DNA from: Neomoorella stamsii
Lineage (GTDB): Bacteria; Bacillota; DSM-521; Neomoorellales; Neomoorellaceae
Length of the DNA: 51,476 nucleotides
Direction of reading: 5' to 3'
NCBI RefSeq assembly: GCF_002995805.1
Contig: NZ_PVXL01000049.1
Span: 1 to 51,476 of the forward strand
Shown: in pieces, positions 41,355 to 49,548 of the stretch
Position numbering within the stretch: position 1 is the first letter of the stretch
How the letters are laid out: each line of letters begins with the position of its first letter
The notes under the pieces: generated by a model
Seen by the model: the letters and a program-made list of their open reading frames with translations, nothing else
What the model was told of the DNA's origin: nothing
Database searches by the model: none
Made by a program: the position numbers and the translations under genes

Positions 41355-41693
41355 TTGCAGGTATTTTTTAGCATGGAAGGTAAAGAACTCTGGGTGCGGG
41401 TCAAGGGAGAGGTTGACCTGGAAAGCGCCGACGCTTTGCGCCGGGAACTGGAAGCCAGCCTGGATCACGCCCGTCCGGAAGTATTGCTGCTGGATCTGGA
41501 AGGAGTTACCTTTATGGATAGTTCAGGGCTGGGAGTAATCCTGGGCCGTTACCGGCGTTTAAAGAAGCAGGGAGGTAGGGTGGTCATTTGCCGGCCCCAG
41601 CCCCAGGTAAGGCGGTTGCTGGAAATATCCGGCCTTAGTAAAATTATGACCATCCATCCCGATGGGCCAGAAACTGCGGGAGGGGTTGACTGA
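41355..41693 (+). CDS. spoIIAA: Anti-sigma F factor antagonist SpoIIAA
   Basis: STAS-domain protein that, unphosphorylated, pulls SpoIIAB off SigmaF in the forespore. SpoIIAB phosphorylates it and SpoIIE dephosphorylates it. The 112 residues include VRVKGEVDLESADALRRELEA and the phosphorylation site TFMDSSGLGVILGRYRRLK, with Ser57 as the likely target. The TTG start at 41355 has GAGGGGG upstream, which is also the 3' arm of the terminator; an in-frame ATG at 41373 is a weaker alternative. Its stop overlaps the spoIIAB ATG. Confidence 0.94.
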   Translation: MQVFFSMEGKELWVRVKGEVDLESADALRRELEASLDHARPEVLLLDLEGVTFMDSSGLGVILGRYRRLKKQGGRVVICRPQPQVRRLLEISGLSKIMTIHPDGPETAGGVD

Positions 41694-42139
41694 TGGCTGG
41701 TGAGGCGCAAGTTAAAAACAGCATGGCCCTTGAGTTTTTAAGCCTGCCGGAAAATGTCGGGCTGGCCAGGGTAGCTGTGGCTACCTTTGCCGCCCAGGTG
41801 GACATGACCCTGAATGAACTGGAAGAGATTAAAGTTGCCGTTTCCGAGGCGGTGTCCAATGCCATCATCCATGGCTATAATGGAGAACCCCAGGGAATAG
41901 TGCGGGTGGCTGTGGAGCGCACGGAGGCAGGGCTGGTAATTACCGTGGAGGATAAGGGGTGCGGTATCCCCGATGTGGCCCTGGCCATGCAGCCGGCCTA
42001 CTCCACCGATCCCGAGCGGATGGGCCTGGGTTTCGCCTTTATGCAGTCCTTTATGGATGAACTGGAGGTGACCTCGGAGATCAACCGGGGAACGCGGGTG
42101 AGAATGTTTAAAGCCTTCAAGGGAGAGATTGGAAAGTAG
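41693..42139 (+). CDS. spoIIAB: Anti-sigma F factor and kinase SpoIIAB
   Basis: GHKL-fold serine kinase that holds SigmaF inactive and phosphorylates SpoIIAA. The 148 residues have the N box in EEIKVAVSEAVSNAIIHGY, the G1 box in VEDKGCGIPDVALAMQPAYST and the G2 region in ERMGLGFAFMQSFMDELEV. The ATG overlaps the TGA of spoIIAA (ATGA-type). Order spoIIAA-spoIIAB-sigF is universal in spore formers. Confidence 0.96.
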   Translation: MAGEAQVKNSMALEFLSLPENVGLARVAVATFAAQVDMTLNELEEIKVAVSEAVSNAIIHGYNGEPQGIVRVAVERTEAGLVITVEDKGCGIPDVALAMQPAYSTDPERMGLGFAFMQSFMDELEVTSEINRGTRVRMFKAFKGEIGK

Positions 42140-42158
42140 TTAAGGTGGCGACAAAAGC

Positions 42159-42965
42159 ATGCGCCTGTCGGAAATGAACCTGCCCCGCTTTCCCCTCCTG
42201 TCCGAGGCTGAAACGGAAGAGTTGTTGCGCCGGGCCAAGGCAGGGGATAAAGAAGCCCGGGAGCGGTTGATTAATTGCAATCTCAAGCTTGTTTTTAACC
42301 TGGTCCAGCGCTTCGAAAATCGCAACTATGAACTGGAGGACCTCTTCCAGATCGGCACCATTGGCCTGATCAAGGCCATTGATAAATTTGACCTGAGCTA
42401 CCAAGTGCGGTTTTCCACCTATGCCGTGCCCATGATTTTAGGGGAAATCAGGCGGTTTTTGCGGGACGATAGCACCGTCAAGGTAAGCCGCTCTTTAAAG
42501 GAGACGGCCTTTAAGGTCAACCGCACCCGGGAGGAACTGGCTAAAAAACTGGGCCGGGAACCGGCCATTGGCGAAATAGCCGAAGCCCTGGATCTATCCC
42601 GGGAGGAGATAGTCGCTGCCCTGGAAGCCGTCCAGATGCCTGGGTCCATCCACGATACAATTTACCAGGATGACGGCGACCCTATCTATGTCCTGGACCA
42701 GCTGGCCGCAGAAGAAGGAGAAGAGCCGGCCTGGCTGGATAAAATTGCCCTGAAGGAAGTACTGCGTAAAATTCCGGAGAAACACCGGCGGGTCCTGGTC
42801 ATGCGTTTTTTCCAGGATAAAACCCAGGCCCAAGTGGCGGCCCGCATGGGGCTGTCCCAGGTGCAGATTTCCCGTATTGAGCGCCAGGCCCTGCAGAAAA
42901 TCAGGGAACTGTTGCAGGCGGAGGGAAACGTAGGGGCGACGCCGGCAGATAAAGAAAATGGGTGA
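42159..42965 (+). CDS. sigF: RNA polymerase sigma factor SigF
   Basis: First forespore-specific sigma factor. The 268-residue protein has region 2 (about 50-115, INCNLKLVFNLVQRFENRNYELEDLFQIGTIGLIKAIDKFDLS and FSTYAVPMILGEIRRFLRDD), region 3 (about 128-185) and region 4 with a helix-turn-helix (about 215-258, LVMRFFQDKTQAQVAARMGLSQVQISRIERQALQKI). The spacing after spoIIAB is 19 bases with TTAAGGTGG as ribosome site. A terminator follows about 90 bases downstream, so no spoVA genes follow as they do in Bacillus. Confidence 0.96.
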   Translation: MRLSEMNLPRFPLLSEAETEELLRRAKAGDKEARERLINCNLKLVFNLVQRFENRNYELEDLFQIGTIGLIKAIDKFDLSYQVRFSTYAVPMILGEIRRFLRDDSTVKVSRSLKETAFKVNRTREELAKKLGREPAIGEIAEALDLSREEIVAALEAVQMPGSIHDTIYQDDGDPIYVLDQLAAEEGEEPAWLDKIALKEVLRKIPEKHRRVLVMRFFQDKTQAQVAARMGLSQVQISRIERQALQKIRELLQAEGNVGATPADKENG

Positions 42966-43058
42966 AAGCAGGTTGCTATTAGAAAGCATCCCGGCCACGG
43001 GGAAAAACAACTGCAAGAAACAGGCTATATGCCCGGAATGAAAGCAAACATAAAAAAG

Positions 43059-43110
43059 TGGGAGACTGGAGCGAATGTTAATCGCTTTTCGTCTCCCAAT
43101 TATTATTTTT
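43059..43110 (+). terminator. Terminator of the spoIIA operon
   Basis: TGGGAGAC (43059-43066) pairs with GTCTCCCA (43091-43098), with an inner AGCGA/TCGCT stem, followed by a T-rich stretch. The converging UxaA-type gene ends about 55 bases further on. Confidence 0.75.
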
Positions 43111-43163
43111 ACCATGCATGATACCGCCGGCCATCCTGGCCGTCAGGTAAGGATACTATAATA

Positions 43164-44324
43164 TTAAGCGCTGCGGTAAAGTTTGGTGAGGATAAATTCC
43201 TTGTGGCTCAGGGCTTCGGCACAGGTATAACGGCCGTTCAGGGTACGGATAAACATGTCCAGAATAGCGGTACCGGCACCGTCGAGGTCCATTTCCCGGC
43301 GTAGAAGACCTGTCAGGTCGACGTCAATGTGCTCGCTCATGGTGCTGACCGTCACCGGGTTGGCTGAAATCTTGATTACCGGGATGATGGGGTTGCCGAC
43401 AATATTGCCCTGGCCGGTGGTGAAGAAGTGCAGGACCGAGCCGCCGGCGGCAAAGAGGGTAACGGCTTCGGCGCCGGCAGAGGAGGTCTCCATGTACCAC
43501 AAACCTTTACCTTTGGGGGCTTCGGCCGGCTGGAGGACACCCTGGATAATGGCCCGCTTGCCGATTTTCTGGATGTTACCGAGGGCCTTCTCTTCGATGG
43601 TGGTCAGGCCGCCGGCGATATTGCCTTCGGTAGGCTGGGAGCCGCAGAGGTCGACGCCCTGGGAAATAATAAAGTCATTATAGGATTTAAAGCTCTGCAT
43701 GAACTGTTCCTTGATCTCCGGGGTGGCGCAGCGGGCGGCCACCAGGTGCTCACCACCGGTGAGTTCGGAGGTTTCACCGAAGAGGACGGTCACGCCCATA
43801 TCGACCAGGCGATCGACGGCGTTACCTATGGAAGGATTGGAGGCCAACCCAGAGGTGGTGTCGGACTCGCCGCACTTGATGCTGACGACCAGTTCGGAGA
43901 TATCGCATTCCTCTTTTTGCAATTCGGTAGCATACTGGACAAATTCGATAGCCTTGCGGGAAGCCATTTCAATGACCTTCAGGTCGCCGTAGCGCTCAAT
44001 GGCAAAGCCGGCCACGGGTTTCCCGGTTTTGGCGATGCCTTCTACAACGCGGTTGGTCCAGTTGGGTTCAATACCGATGACGATGCAGGCCGCCACATTG
44101 GGGTTGGAGCCAGTGCCGATTAAGGTGCGGAAGAAGAGTTCCAGGTCTTCGCCGAATTGGAGGCGGCCATAAGGATGGGGCAGGGCGATGGTACCGTCAA
44201 TGAGCTTTGCTACCCCTTCGGCGGCAGCATTGGAAAGGTCATCTAAGGGAAGAATAACTACCCGGTTACGGACGCCGACGCTGCCGTTTTCCCGGCGGTA
44301 GCCCATGAATTTGGTCCCGGTCAT
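43164..44324 (-). CDS. UxaA-family lyase/dehydratase, large subunit
   Basis: A 386-residue protein of the altronate dehydratase / D-galactarate dehydratase C-terminal family, which also includes SuyB of (R)-sulfolactate sulfo-lyase. Conserved pieces are [82 protein letters not shown] and [28 protein letters not shown] supports the ATG at 44324; a GTG lies three codons upstream. It follows the small subunit by a few bases in a split-gene form. Substrate cannot be deduced: sugar acids, sulfolactate or hydroxy-amino acids are all open, and the neighbours favour an amino-acid-related compound. Confidence 0.82.
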   Translation of the reverse strand: MTGTKFMGYRRENGSVGVRNRVVILPLDDLSNAAAEGVAKLIDGTIALPHPYGRLQFGEDLELFFRTLIGTGSNPNVAACIVIGIEPNWTNRVVEGIAKTGKPVAGFAIERYGDLKVIEMASRKAIEFVQYATELQKEECDISELVVSIKCGESDTTSGLASNPSIGNAVDRLVDMGVTVLFGETSELTGGEHLVAARCATPEIKEQFMQSFKSYNDFIISQGVDLCGSQPTEGNIAGGLTTIEEKALGNIQKIGKRAIIQGVLQPAEAPKGKGLWYMETSSAGAEAVTLFAAGGSVLHFFTTGQGNIVGNPIIPVIKISANPVTVSTMSEHIDVDLTGLLRREMDLDGAGTAILDMFIRTLNGRYTCAEALSHKEFILTKLYRSA

Positions 44325-44326
44325 TT

Positions 44327-44605
44327 TTACCACCTCGCAGTTTTTAAATTATGAACGTGGACATGTTCGCCTTTGGCGATGGGGGCTACGGTTTTACCGA
44401 TGGGTTCGCCGTACTTGATTACCGTTTCACCTTTGGCGATGTCCTTGAGGGCAATTTTGTGGCCGAGTTTGATGTCGCTCAGGGCCTTGACGCTGACAAT
44501 GGAGTTGTCCTCCATTACCCACCCGGTTACCGTTTCGCCGGCCTGGATATCGGCCACGGCCACGCCAACGGTATCCCGCTTGTCATGGACAAAGAATTTT
44601 TCCAC
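44327..44605 (-). CDS. UxaA-family lyase/dehydratase, small SAF-domain subunit
   Basis: A 92-residue protein equal to the N-terminal SAF domain of altronate dehydratase or to SuyA. Seen are [23 protein letters not shown], the conserved [47 protein letters not shown] pattern (PIGKT and the final His-x-His-Asn metal or substrate site). GTG start with GAGAGGGGG upstream. It forms one operon with the large subunit. Confidence 0.85.
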   Translation of the reverse strand: MEKFFVHDKRDTVGVAVADIQAGETVTGWVMEDNSIVSVKALSDIKLGHKIALKDIAKGETVIKYGEPIGKTVAPIAKGEHVHVHNLKTARW

Positions 44606-44864
44606 TACAGGTTCCCCCTCTCTGGAAATGTAAGGATATAATAGGCCTCACCTGGAAGGCATTAAGTGTGAGGTCTGTGGTAGGACCAATTTTATTGTAA
44701 AACCTGTGGTTAATAGTGTCAAGGTAAAATTTAATAGTAGACAACTAAAAAATACAAGTAAATATTACAAAAAAATTTTAAGATGAAGCAGGAAAATTTA
44801 TAGTAATGGCGAATAATAATTACCAACCAAAGATACACTGAGCAGACTTGAAAGGATGATGTTT
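44606..44864. promoter_or_regulatory. Divergent control region between the UxaA operon and ridA
   Basis: AT-rich 259-base gap from which two divergent transcripts start. It contains the dyad CCTCAC / GTGAGG (about 44647-44673) near the UxaA start, a plausible operator, perhaps for the YheO-type regulator of this cluster. No gene was seen. Confidence 0.4.
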
Positions 44865-45257
44865 ATGCCGCTTAAAAATGTTATTGCAACTGATGAGGCG
44901 CCGCAAGCAATTGGCCCCTATTCCCAGGCCATTAAAGCTGGTAATTTTATTTTTACTTCCGGCCAGATCCCCATTGACCCAGCCAACGGCCAGATTGTAG
45001 ATGGCGGGGCCGCCGAGCAGACGGCCAGGGTGATGGCCAATTTGCAGGCCGTACTGGCTGCCGCCGGGGCCGGCCTGGAGAACGTTGTTAAAACAACACT
45101 TTATATTAAAGATATGCATGACTTCGGTACCATTAATGAAGTTTACAGCCGTTATTTTACCAAAGTACCCCCGGCGCGTTCCTGCGTGGAAGTGGCTAGG
45201 TTACCCAAAGATGTGCTGGTAGAGATTGAGGCGGTGGCGGTTGTCGAAGATAAGTAA
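44865..45257 (+). CDS. ridA: RidA family 2-iminobutanoate/2-iminopropanoate deaminase
   Basis: Hydrolyses reactive imines or enamines released by PLP enzymes to keto acids. The 130 residues have [35 protein letters not shown], the catalytic Arg in [25 protein letters not shown] and the near-C-terminal Glu. AAAGGA fits the ATG at 44865, with two ATG codons six to nine bases before it as alternatives. It is followed by a PLP-dependent enzyme whose intermediates it may process. Confidence 0.93.
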   Translation: MPLKNVIATDEAPQAIGPYSQAIKAGNFIFTSGQIPIDPANGQIVDGGAAEQTARVMANLQAVLAAAGAGLENVVKTTLYIKDMHDFGTINEVYSRYFTKVPPARSCVEVARLPKDVLVEIEAVAVVEDK

Positions 45258-45356
45258 AAATGGGAGGGTGGTCAAGAAAAGCTGGCTGGCGAAATTTTAG
45301 TAGCAGCAGGTACATTAGGCAAAAGTGGCGGTGTTCGAGGAGAGGAGGAAAAAACA

Positions 45357-46556
45357 ATGAGTTTTGTCCGTTGCTTGGAATGCCCGAAGTGCCATAGTAC
45401 TTATACAGCAATAGAGATTCATAATCTCTGCCAGTGTGGTTCACCATTGCTGGTGCGCTATGACCTGGAACGTTTGGGGAAGGAGGTGAAAAAAGAGGAC
45501 TTAAAAGGCCGGCGGGCCGATCTTTGGCGTTACTGGGAGTTTTTACCCCTGGAAAAGGAAGAAAATATCGTTTCCCTGGGAGAGGGTTTTACTCCTATCT
45601 TTACTGCCAACAACCTGGGAAGGGAGCTTGGATTTAAGCACCTTTATATCAAAGATGAGGGCTTAAATCCAACCGGGACTTTTAAGGCCCGGGGTGCCGC
45701 CGTCGGCGTTTCCAGGGCTAAGGAATTGGGTATAAAAACAATTGCCATGCCTACAGCCGGAAATGCCGGCGGTGCCTGGTCTTCCTATGGGGCCAGGGCG
45801 GGGATGGAAATGATTATTGCCATGCCGGTTGATGCTCCCGAGCTTGCTAAAAAAGAGTGTGTAGTCAGCGGTGCCCGTACTTACCTGGTTAAAGGCCTGA
45901 TATCCGATGCCGGAAAAATTATCGCCCAAGGGGTAAAAAAATACGGCTGGTTTGATGCTTCAACTCTAAAAGAGCCCTACCGCATTGAAGGCAAGAAGAC
46001 CATGGGCCTGGAAATTGCCGAGCAATTTAACTGGGAGCTACCCGATGCCGTCCTTTATCCTACCGGCGGCGGGGTGGGTATTATAGGTATTTGGAAAGCC
46101 CTACAAGAACTTCAGGCTATTGGCTGGATTAAAGGACCTTTGCCCAAGATGATTTCTGTGCAAGCAGAAGGGTGTTCTCCTATTGTTAAGGCTTTCCAGG
46201 AAGGCAAGAAGGAATCGGAGTTTTACCATGGAGCTCAAACTATTGCCGGCGGGATCCGGGTGCCCAAGGCTTTAGGTGATTTTCTGGTACTAGAGGCGGT
46301 TTACGAAAGCGGAGGTACGGCGGTAAGTGTTAGCGACGACGAGATCCTGGTAGCGGTAAAACTTGTCGCCAGGACAGAGGGCATGTTTATTTGCCCCGAG
46401 GGCGCCGCTGCCGTCGCCGGGGCGCAAAAACTACTGGCCAGCGGCTTCCTGAAGCCCGATGAAAAGGTGGTCGTTCTAAACACCGGTAGCGGTCTGAAAT
46501 ACCCGGAACTGGTGGAACTGGACCTGCCGGTACTGGAGAAAGAGGCGGAAATTTAG
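45357..46556 (+). CDS. Threonine-synthase-like PLP enzyme
   Basis: A 399-residue fold-type II PLP enzyme. An N-terminal four-Cys zinc-ribbon-like piece (Cys6, Cys9, Cys12 with Cys25, Cys27) is typical of the long threonine synthase-like group. The PLP Lys is Lys110 in NPTGTFKARG; the phosphate loop is YPTGGGVGIIG, and AGNAGGAWSSYGARAG is the substrate loop. GGAGGAAAA precedes the ATG. Placement beside a racemase and RidA, not beside homoserine genes, suggests catabolism of an amino acid by elimination. Diaminopropionate- or hydroxy-amino-acid ammonia-lyase and cysteate-synthase-type roles are alternatives to threonine synthase. Confidence 0.8.
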   Translation: MSFVRCLECPKCHSTYTAIEIHNLCQCGSPLLVRYDLERLGKEVKKEDLKGRRADLWRYWEFLPLEKEENIVSLGEGFTPIFTANNLGRELGFKHLYIKDEGLNPTGTFKARGAAVGVSRAKELGIKTIAMPTAGNAGGAWSSYGARAGMEMIIAMPVDAPELAKKECVVSGARTYLVKGLISDAGKIIAQGVKKYGWFDASTLKEPYRIEGKKTMGLEIAEQFNWELPDAVLYPTGGGVGIIGIWKALQELQAIGWIKGPLPKMISVQAEGCSPIVKAFQEGKKESEFYHGAQTIAGGIRVPKALGDFLVLEAVYESGGTAVSVSDDEILVAVKLVARTEGMFICPEGAAAVAGAQKLLASGFLKPDEKVVVLNTGSGLKYPELVELDLPVLEKEAEI

Positions 46557-46572
46557 ATAATAAAGCTGTGCT

Positions 46573-46607
46573 AGTTGGATGCTATTAGTTGATAATAGCA
46601 TCCAACT
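46573..46607 (+). other. Perfect 15-bp hairpin between the PLP enzyme and racemase genes
   Basis: AGTTGGATGCTATTA (46573-46587), GTTGA, TAATAGCATCCAACT (46593-46607). No T tract follows, so it is more likely an mRNA processing or stability element, or a partial terminator, than a full terminator. Confidence 0.6.
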
Positions 46608-46643
46608 CAATCTACAATTGTGCTTCTGAGGAGATGCTGGTAA

Positions 46644-47342
46644 ATGGCAGGAAAAATTCTCGGCATAATAGGCGGAATGGGCCCGGAGGCCACTGTCGAC
46701 TTTATGGATAAAATTATCAAGACTACACCGGCGGGGGATGATTGCGACCACATCCGCATGCTGGTAGACAATAACCCGCAAATACCTTCACGGGTTCAGG
46801 CTATTTTAGGTTCAGGCGAGAGCCCCGCACCCGTACTGGTACAAATGGCCCGGAATCTGGAAAAATGGGGTGCCGATTTTTTGGCTATACCATGCAATAC
46901 AGCCCATCTTTATTATTCAGATATAAAAAATGCCGTAAAAATACCTGTATTAAATATGGTTAAAAGTGCCCGGAAAAGGATTTTAAGTGAACTTCCTGAC
47001 ATAAAAAAAATAGGGCTGCTTGCTAGTACGGCTGTGGTGGTTACCAGGCTTTACCACGATGTTTTTAAGGAAGATAATATTGAACTAATAACCCCTGATG
47101 AAAAGCAGCAGCAAATGGTAATGGCAATTATTTTTGCAGTTAAAGCCAATCAATGGACAAACAAACAATTACAAGATTTACAGAAATTAATAAATGAATT
47201 AATTGCCAGGGGTGCAGAAGCAATATTATTTGCTTGTACTGAACTATCAGTTATAGCAAAAGGCATCCAAGATTTCGGCGTCCCCGCCTTTGATGCCGCG
47301 CAAATCCTGGCGGAGGAGGTGGTTCATATTGTAAAAGGCTGA
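46644..47342 (+). CDS. Aspartate/glutamate racemase family protein
   Basis: A 232-residue cofactor-independent amino-acid racemase. The N-terminus is IIGGMGPEATVDFMDKIIK. The two catalytic cysteines are Cys84 in AIPCNTAHLYY and Cys198 in LFACTELSVI. It fits the aspartate racemase group (YgeA/RacD-like) better than MurI because of the GGMGPEATVD start. The DauR-like regulator downstream is known to control D-amino acid use, so an L/D conversion in catabolism is likely. GAGGAG precedes the ATG. A+T content rises in the second half of the gene. Confidence 0.88.
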   Translation: MAGKILGIIGGMGPEATVDFMDKIIKTTPAGDDCDHIRMLVDNNPQIPSRVQAILGSGESPAPVLVQMARNLEKWGADFLAIPCNTAHLYYSDIKNAVKIPVLNMVKSARKRILSELPDIKKIGLLASTAVVVTRLYHDVFKEDNIELITPDEKQQQMVMAIIFAVKANQWTNKQLQDLQKLINELIARGAEAILFACTELSVIAKGIQDFGVPAFDAAQILAEEVVHIVKG

Positions 47343-47396
47343 AAGAATTATTTGGCGCTCTAAATTAAAATTAGAATGATCAAGGGAGGCGAGCAT

Positions 47397-48818
47397 ATGG
47401 TTAATAAGGCAAGTGGTAATGGAAAATTGGAAATGTATGGAGGACTATGGGGTGGTTTAATTCCTCTGCTGGTTTTAATTGCCATTCTGGTCTGGCTATC
47501 AGTAGCCGGCAGGGGCGGCACCCAGGCCTTCTGGGCCGGCGGCTGGCTGGCAATAGTGGCCGGTTTACTGTTCGCTAAAAACAAAACCGAATTTTGTGGA
47601 ACAGTAATGCGTGGTCTTGGCGATAGGAATGGCATTGTGATAGTTACTGCTTGGCTTTTTGCCGGCGTATTTGGTAAGTTAATGGTTGCCGGTGGCCTGG
47701 TGGAGGGATTGCTCTGGTTCGGTTTAAAAACCGGAGCTCAGGGGGCTATTTTTACCTTTTTAGCTTTCATTGCCGCCTGTTTGTTTTCTATGGGTACAGG
47801 GACGAGTACAGGTACAGTGCTCTCCCTTATTCCGGTACTGTATCCTGCGGGTGTTTATCTGGGGGCTAATCCAACTATGTTGGCAGCCGCCATATTATCT
47901 GGGGCTGCTTTTGGCGATAATCTAGCTCCAGTATCAGATACGACCATTGTTTCTGCCTATACCCAGGAAGCAACAATGAGGGATGTGGTCCGCAGCCGTT
48001 TCCCCCTCTCAGTTTCAGCAGCAGCAATATCAGGAATTATTCTTTTGCTATTTGGTGGGGGCGGCAATGTCGCCAGTTTACCTGAATTAACAGCCAAGGT
48101 AGATCTACGGGGTCTTTTGATGCTAGTTAGTTTTGGTATCGTAGTAGGGTCGGCCCTGGCGGGAAGGCATATCGTCGAGTCTTTAATTTGGGGTAATATT
48201 TCCGCAACTATATTTGGAATGTTGATAGGAAAAATCCATTTGGTAAATATTTTTCATATACCGGCCAAACGTGGTGAGTCAACGGGATTGATAGAGGCTG
48301 GTATTTCAGGTGTTGTTGGAGCTATAATATTTGCTTTGCTTGTACTGGCGGTTACGCAAATATTGGTGGAAAGTGGTGTCATGGAAAGAATTTTGCGCTG
48401 GGCTGAAAAGACCATCGCCCGGAATGTGAAACAAGCCGAACTATCAATTATATTCGTTACCATTTTAGCTTCAATACCCATTGCCGCCAACGCGCCGGCT
48501 GAATTGCTGGTCGGCCCTAGTTACGTCAAACCTATTGGCGAAAGGTTCAATCTTGCCCCTGCCAGGAGAGCCAATCTTATGGACTGCTCTGTCTGCACCA
48601 TTTTCTTTACCATGCCTTGGCACATTTGCGTCATTGTCTGGTACGGTGCCCTGGTATCAGCCGCTCAGTCTTTCAATATTCCTTTGCCCTCAATCTGGGC
48701 GGCCATGCTGAACCCCTATACCTGGGCTCTGCTGGCAGTATTGTTATTCTCGGTATTTACAGGTTGGAATCGCAAGTATGCCGATACTAATGGTGGTAAA
48801 AATGAGATTCTAGCTTAG
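47397..48818 (+). CDS. NhaC-family Na+/H+ antiporter-type transporter
   Basis: A 473-residue membrane protein with about twelve hydrophobic helices. NhaC family signs are GLLFAKNKTEF, FSMGTGTSTGTVLSLIPVLYPAGVYLGANP, GAAFGDNLAPVSDTTIVSAYTQEA (the conserved acidic and polar core) and the repeated SIIFVTILASIPIAANAPAELLVGPSYVKPIGE. ATG 47397 with GGGAGGCGAGC is chosen over a start 21 bases earlier. In B. subtilis a relative (MleN) exchanges malate and lactate with ions, so this member may import the substrate of the neighbouring enzymes. Confidence 0.87.
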   Translation: MVNKASGNGKLEMYGGLWGGLIPLLVLIAILVWLSVAGRGGTQAFWAGGWLAIVAGLLFAKNKTEFCGTVMRGLGDRNGIVIVTAWLFAGVFGKLMVAGGLVEGLLWFGLKTGAQGAIFTFLAFIAACLFSMGTGTSTGTVLSLIPVLYPAGVYLGANPTMLAAAILSGAAFGDNLAPVSDTTIVSAYTQEATMRDVVRSRFPLSVSAAAISGIILLLFGGGGNVASLPELTAKVDLRGLLMLVSFGIVVGSALAGRHIVESLIWGNISATIFGMLIGKIHLVNIFHIPAKRGESTGLIEAGISGVVGAIIFALLVLAVTQILVESGVMERILRWAEKTIARNVKQAELSIIFVTILASIPIAANAPAELLVGPSYVKPIGERFNLAPARRANLMDCSVCTIFFTMPWHICVIVWYGALVSAAQSFNIPLPSIWAAMLNPYTWALLAVLLFSVFTGWNRKYADTNGGKNEILA

Positions 48819-48925
48819 AAAATACGTAGGTTCTCGTAAACCCCCAAAAACCCCAGGTAAAACCGGGTAATAAACCAAGTTGAAGGAAAAAAGAACGTTC
48901 GGCGGCGGAACGGTTGGCGTAGACT

Positions 48926-49306
48926 TGTAGTTTTACTATCCCGCTGGGAAATACCATTAATATGGATGGAGCAAGTATTTACCTGGGAATTGCCGCCATC
49001 TTTATCTCAGAAGTGTTTGGCATGCACCTGGGCCTCAACCAGCAGCTAACCATAATCCTCATGGCCATTCTAGCTTCCGTTGGTTCCGTAGGAGTGCCGG
49101 GCGCTGCTCTGATTGTCATGACCATGGTCTTTCAGTCTGTAGGCCTGCCTATGGAAGGTATTGCCCTGGTAGCTGGCGTTGACCGTATTTTAGACATGGC
49201 CAGGACGCCATTAAATATTTTAGGAGATGCAGTCGGTGCTGTAGTAGTTGCTAAATCCGAAGGAGAATTGGTAAAACCGGGAACAAAGATATCAGCCAAG
49301 AAATAA
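48926..49306 (+). pseudogene. Truncated dicarboxylate/amino acid:cation symporter (GltP/DctA family)
   Basis: Only the last third of the protein remains. The frame reads SFTIPLGNTINMDGASIYLGIAAIFISEVFG, which holds the NMDG motif of the family's cation site, and continues to QLTIILMAILASVGSVGVPGAALIVMTMV and VDRILDMARTPLNILGDAVGAVVVAK, the usual C-terminus. The reading frame stops at a TAG just upstream (48918) and nothing of the N-terminal two thirds is present. An ATG at 48962 could still make 114 residues, but these cannot form a transporter. It indicates a lost uptake system for an acidic amino acid or dicarboxylate. Confidence 0.85.
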
Positions 49307-49341
49307 TAAAGTAATTTTTACACAAATTGCATTATTTGTTA

Positions 49342-49368
49342 GGGCCGGCTCAGCTGGCCTTTCTTTTT
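49342..49368 (+). terminator. Terminator of the symporter remnant / NhaC transcript
   Basis: GGCCGGCT (49343-49350) and AGCTGGCC (49352-49359) pair into a compact GC-rich hairpin followed by TTTCTTTTT. Confidence 0.65.
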
Positions 49369-49522
49369 AAGCACTGAGCTCGTTGAACTTTAATTCTGTT
49401 TTCTCAAGGGTAAAGGTCTGATACACCTGCTTTAAATCGACTATTAGACATTTGCTGTCTTTGTAAGAAACATATTCCTTGAACAGCTCAACAAATAAGG
49501 TATTTTTTTGTATAATACTAAC
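49367..49522 (-). pseudogene. Remnant of an IS256-family (mutator-type) transposase
   Basis: On the minus strand a 51-residue piece reads SIIQKNTLFVELFKEY then VSYKDSKCLIVDLKQVYQTF and ends TLEKTELKFNELSA. This follows the conserved stretch of IS256 transposases in which (R/K)xVSYKDxKxxxxDLKxVYxA is followed by TxExAxxxLxxxxEKW. No other part of the transposase and no terminal repeat is visible. It lies between the truncated symporter and the regulator, so an insertion and later deletion may have caused the truncation. The identification is by eye. Confidence 0.55.
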
Positions 49523-49528
49523 CATAAA

Positions 49529-49548
49529 GGTTAACAAGGGGGTTAACC
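49529..49548 (+). promoter_or_regulatory. Inverted repeat around the ribosome site of the regulator gene
   Basis: GGTTAAC (49529-49535) and GTTAACC (49542-49548) flank AGGGGG and touch the ATG at 49549. It may be an operator for autoregulation or an RNA hairpin with the ribosome site in its loop. TATAAT (49511-49516) upstream is the likely -10. Confidence 0.5.

Noticed and set aside
43255..44123. Long plus-strand frames opposite the UxaA large subunit
   Set aside because: They are antisense shadows of a well-conserved protein in GC-rich sequence.
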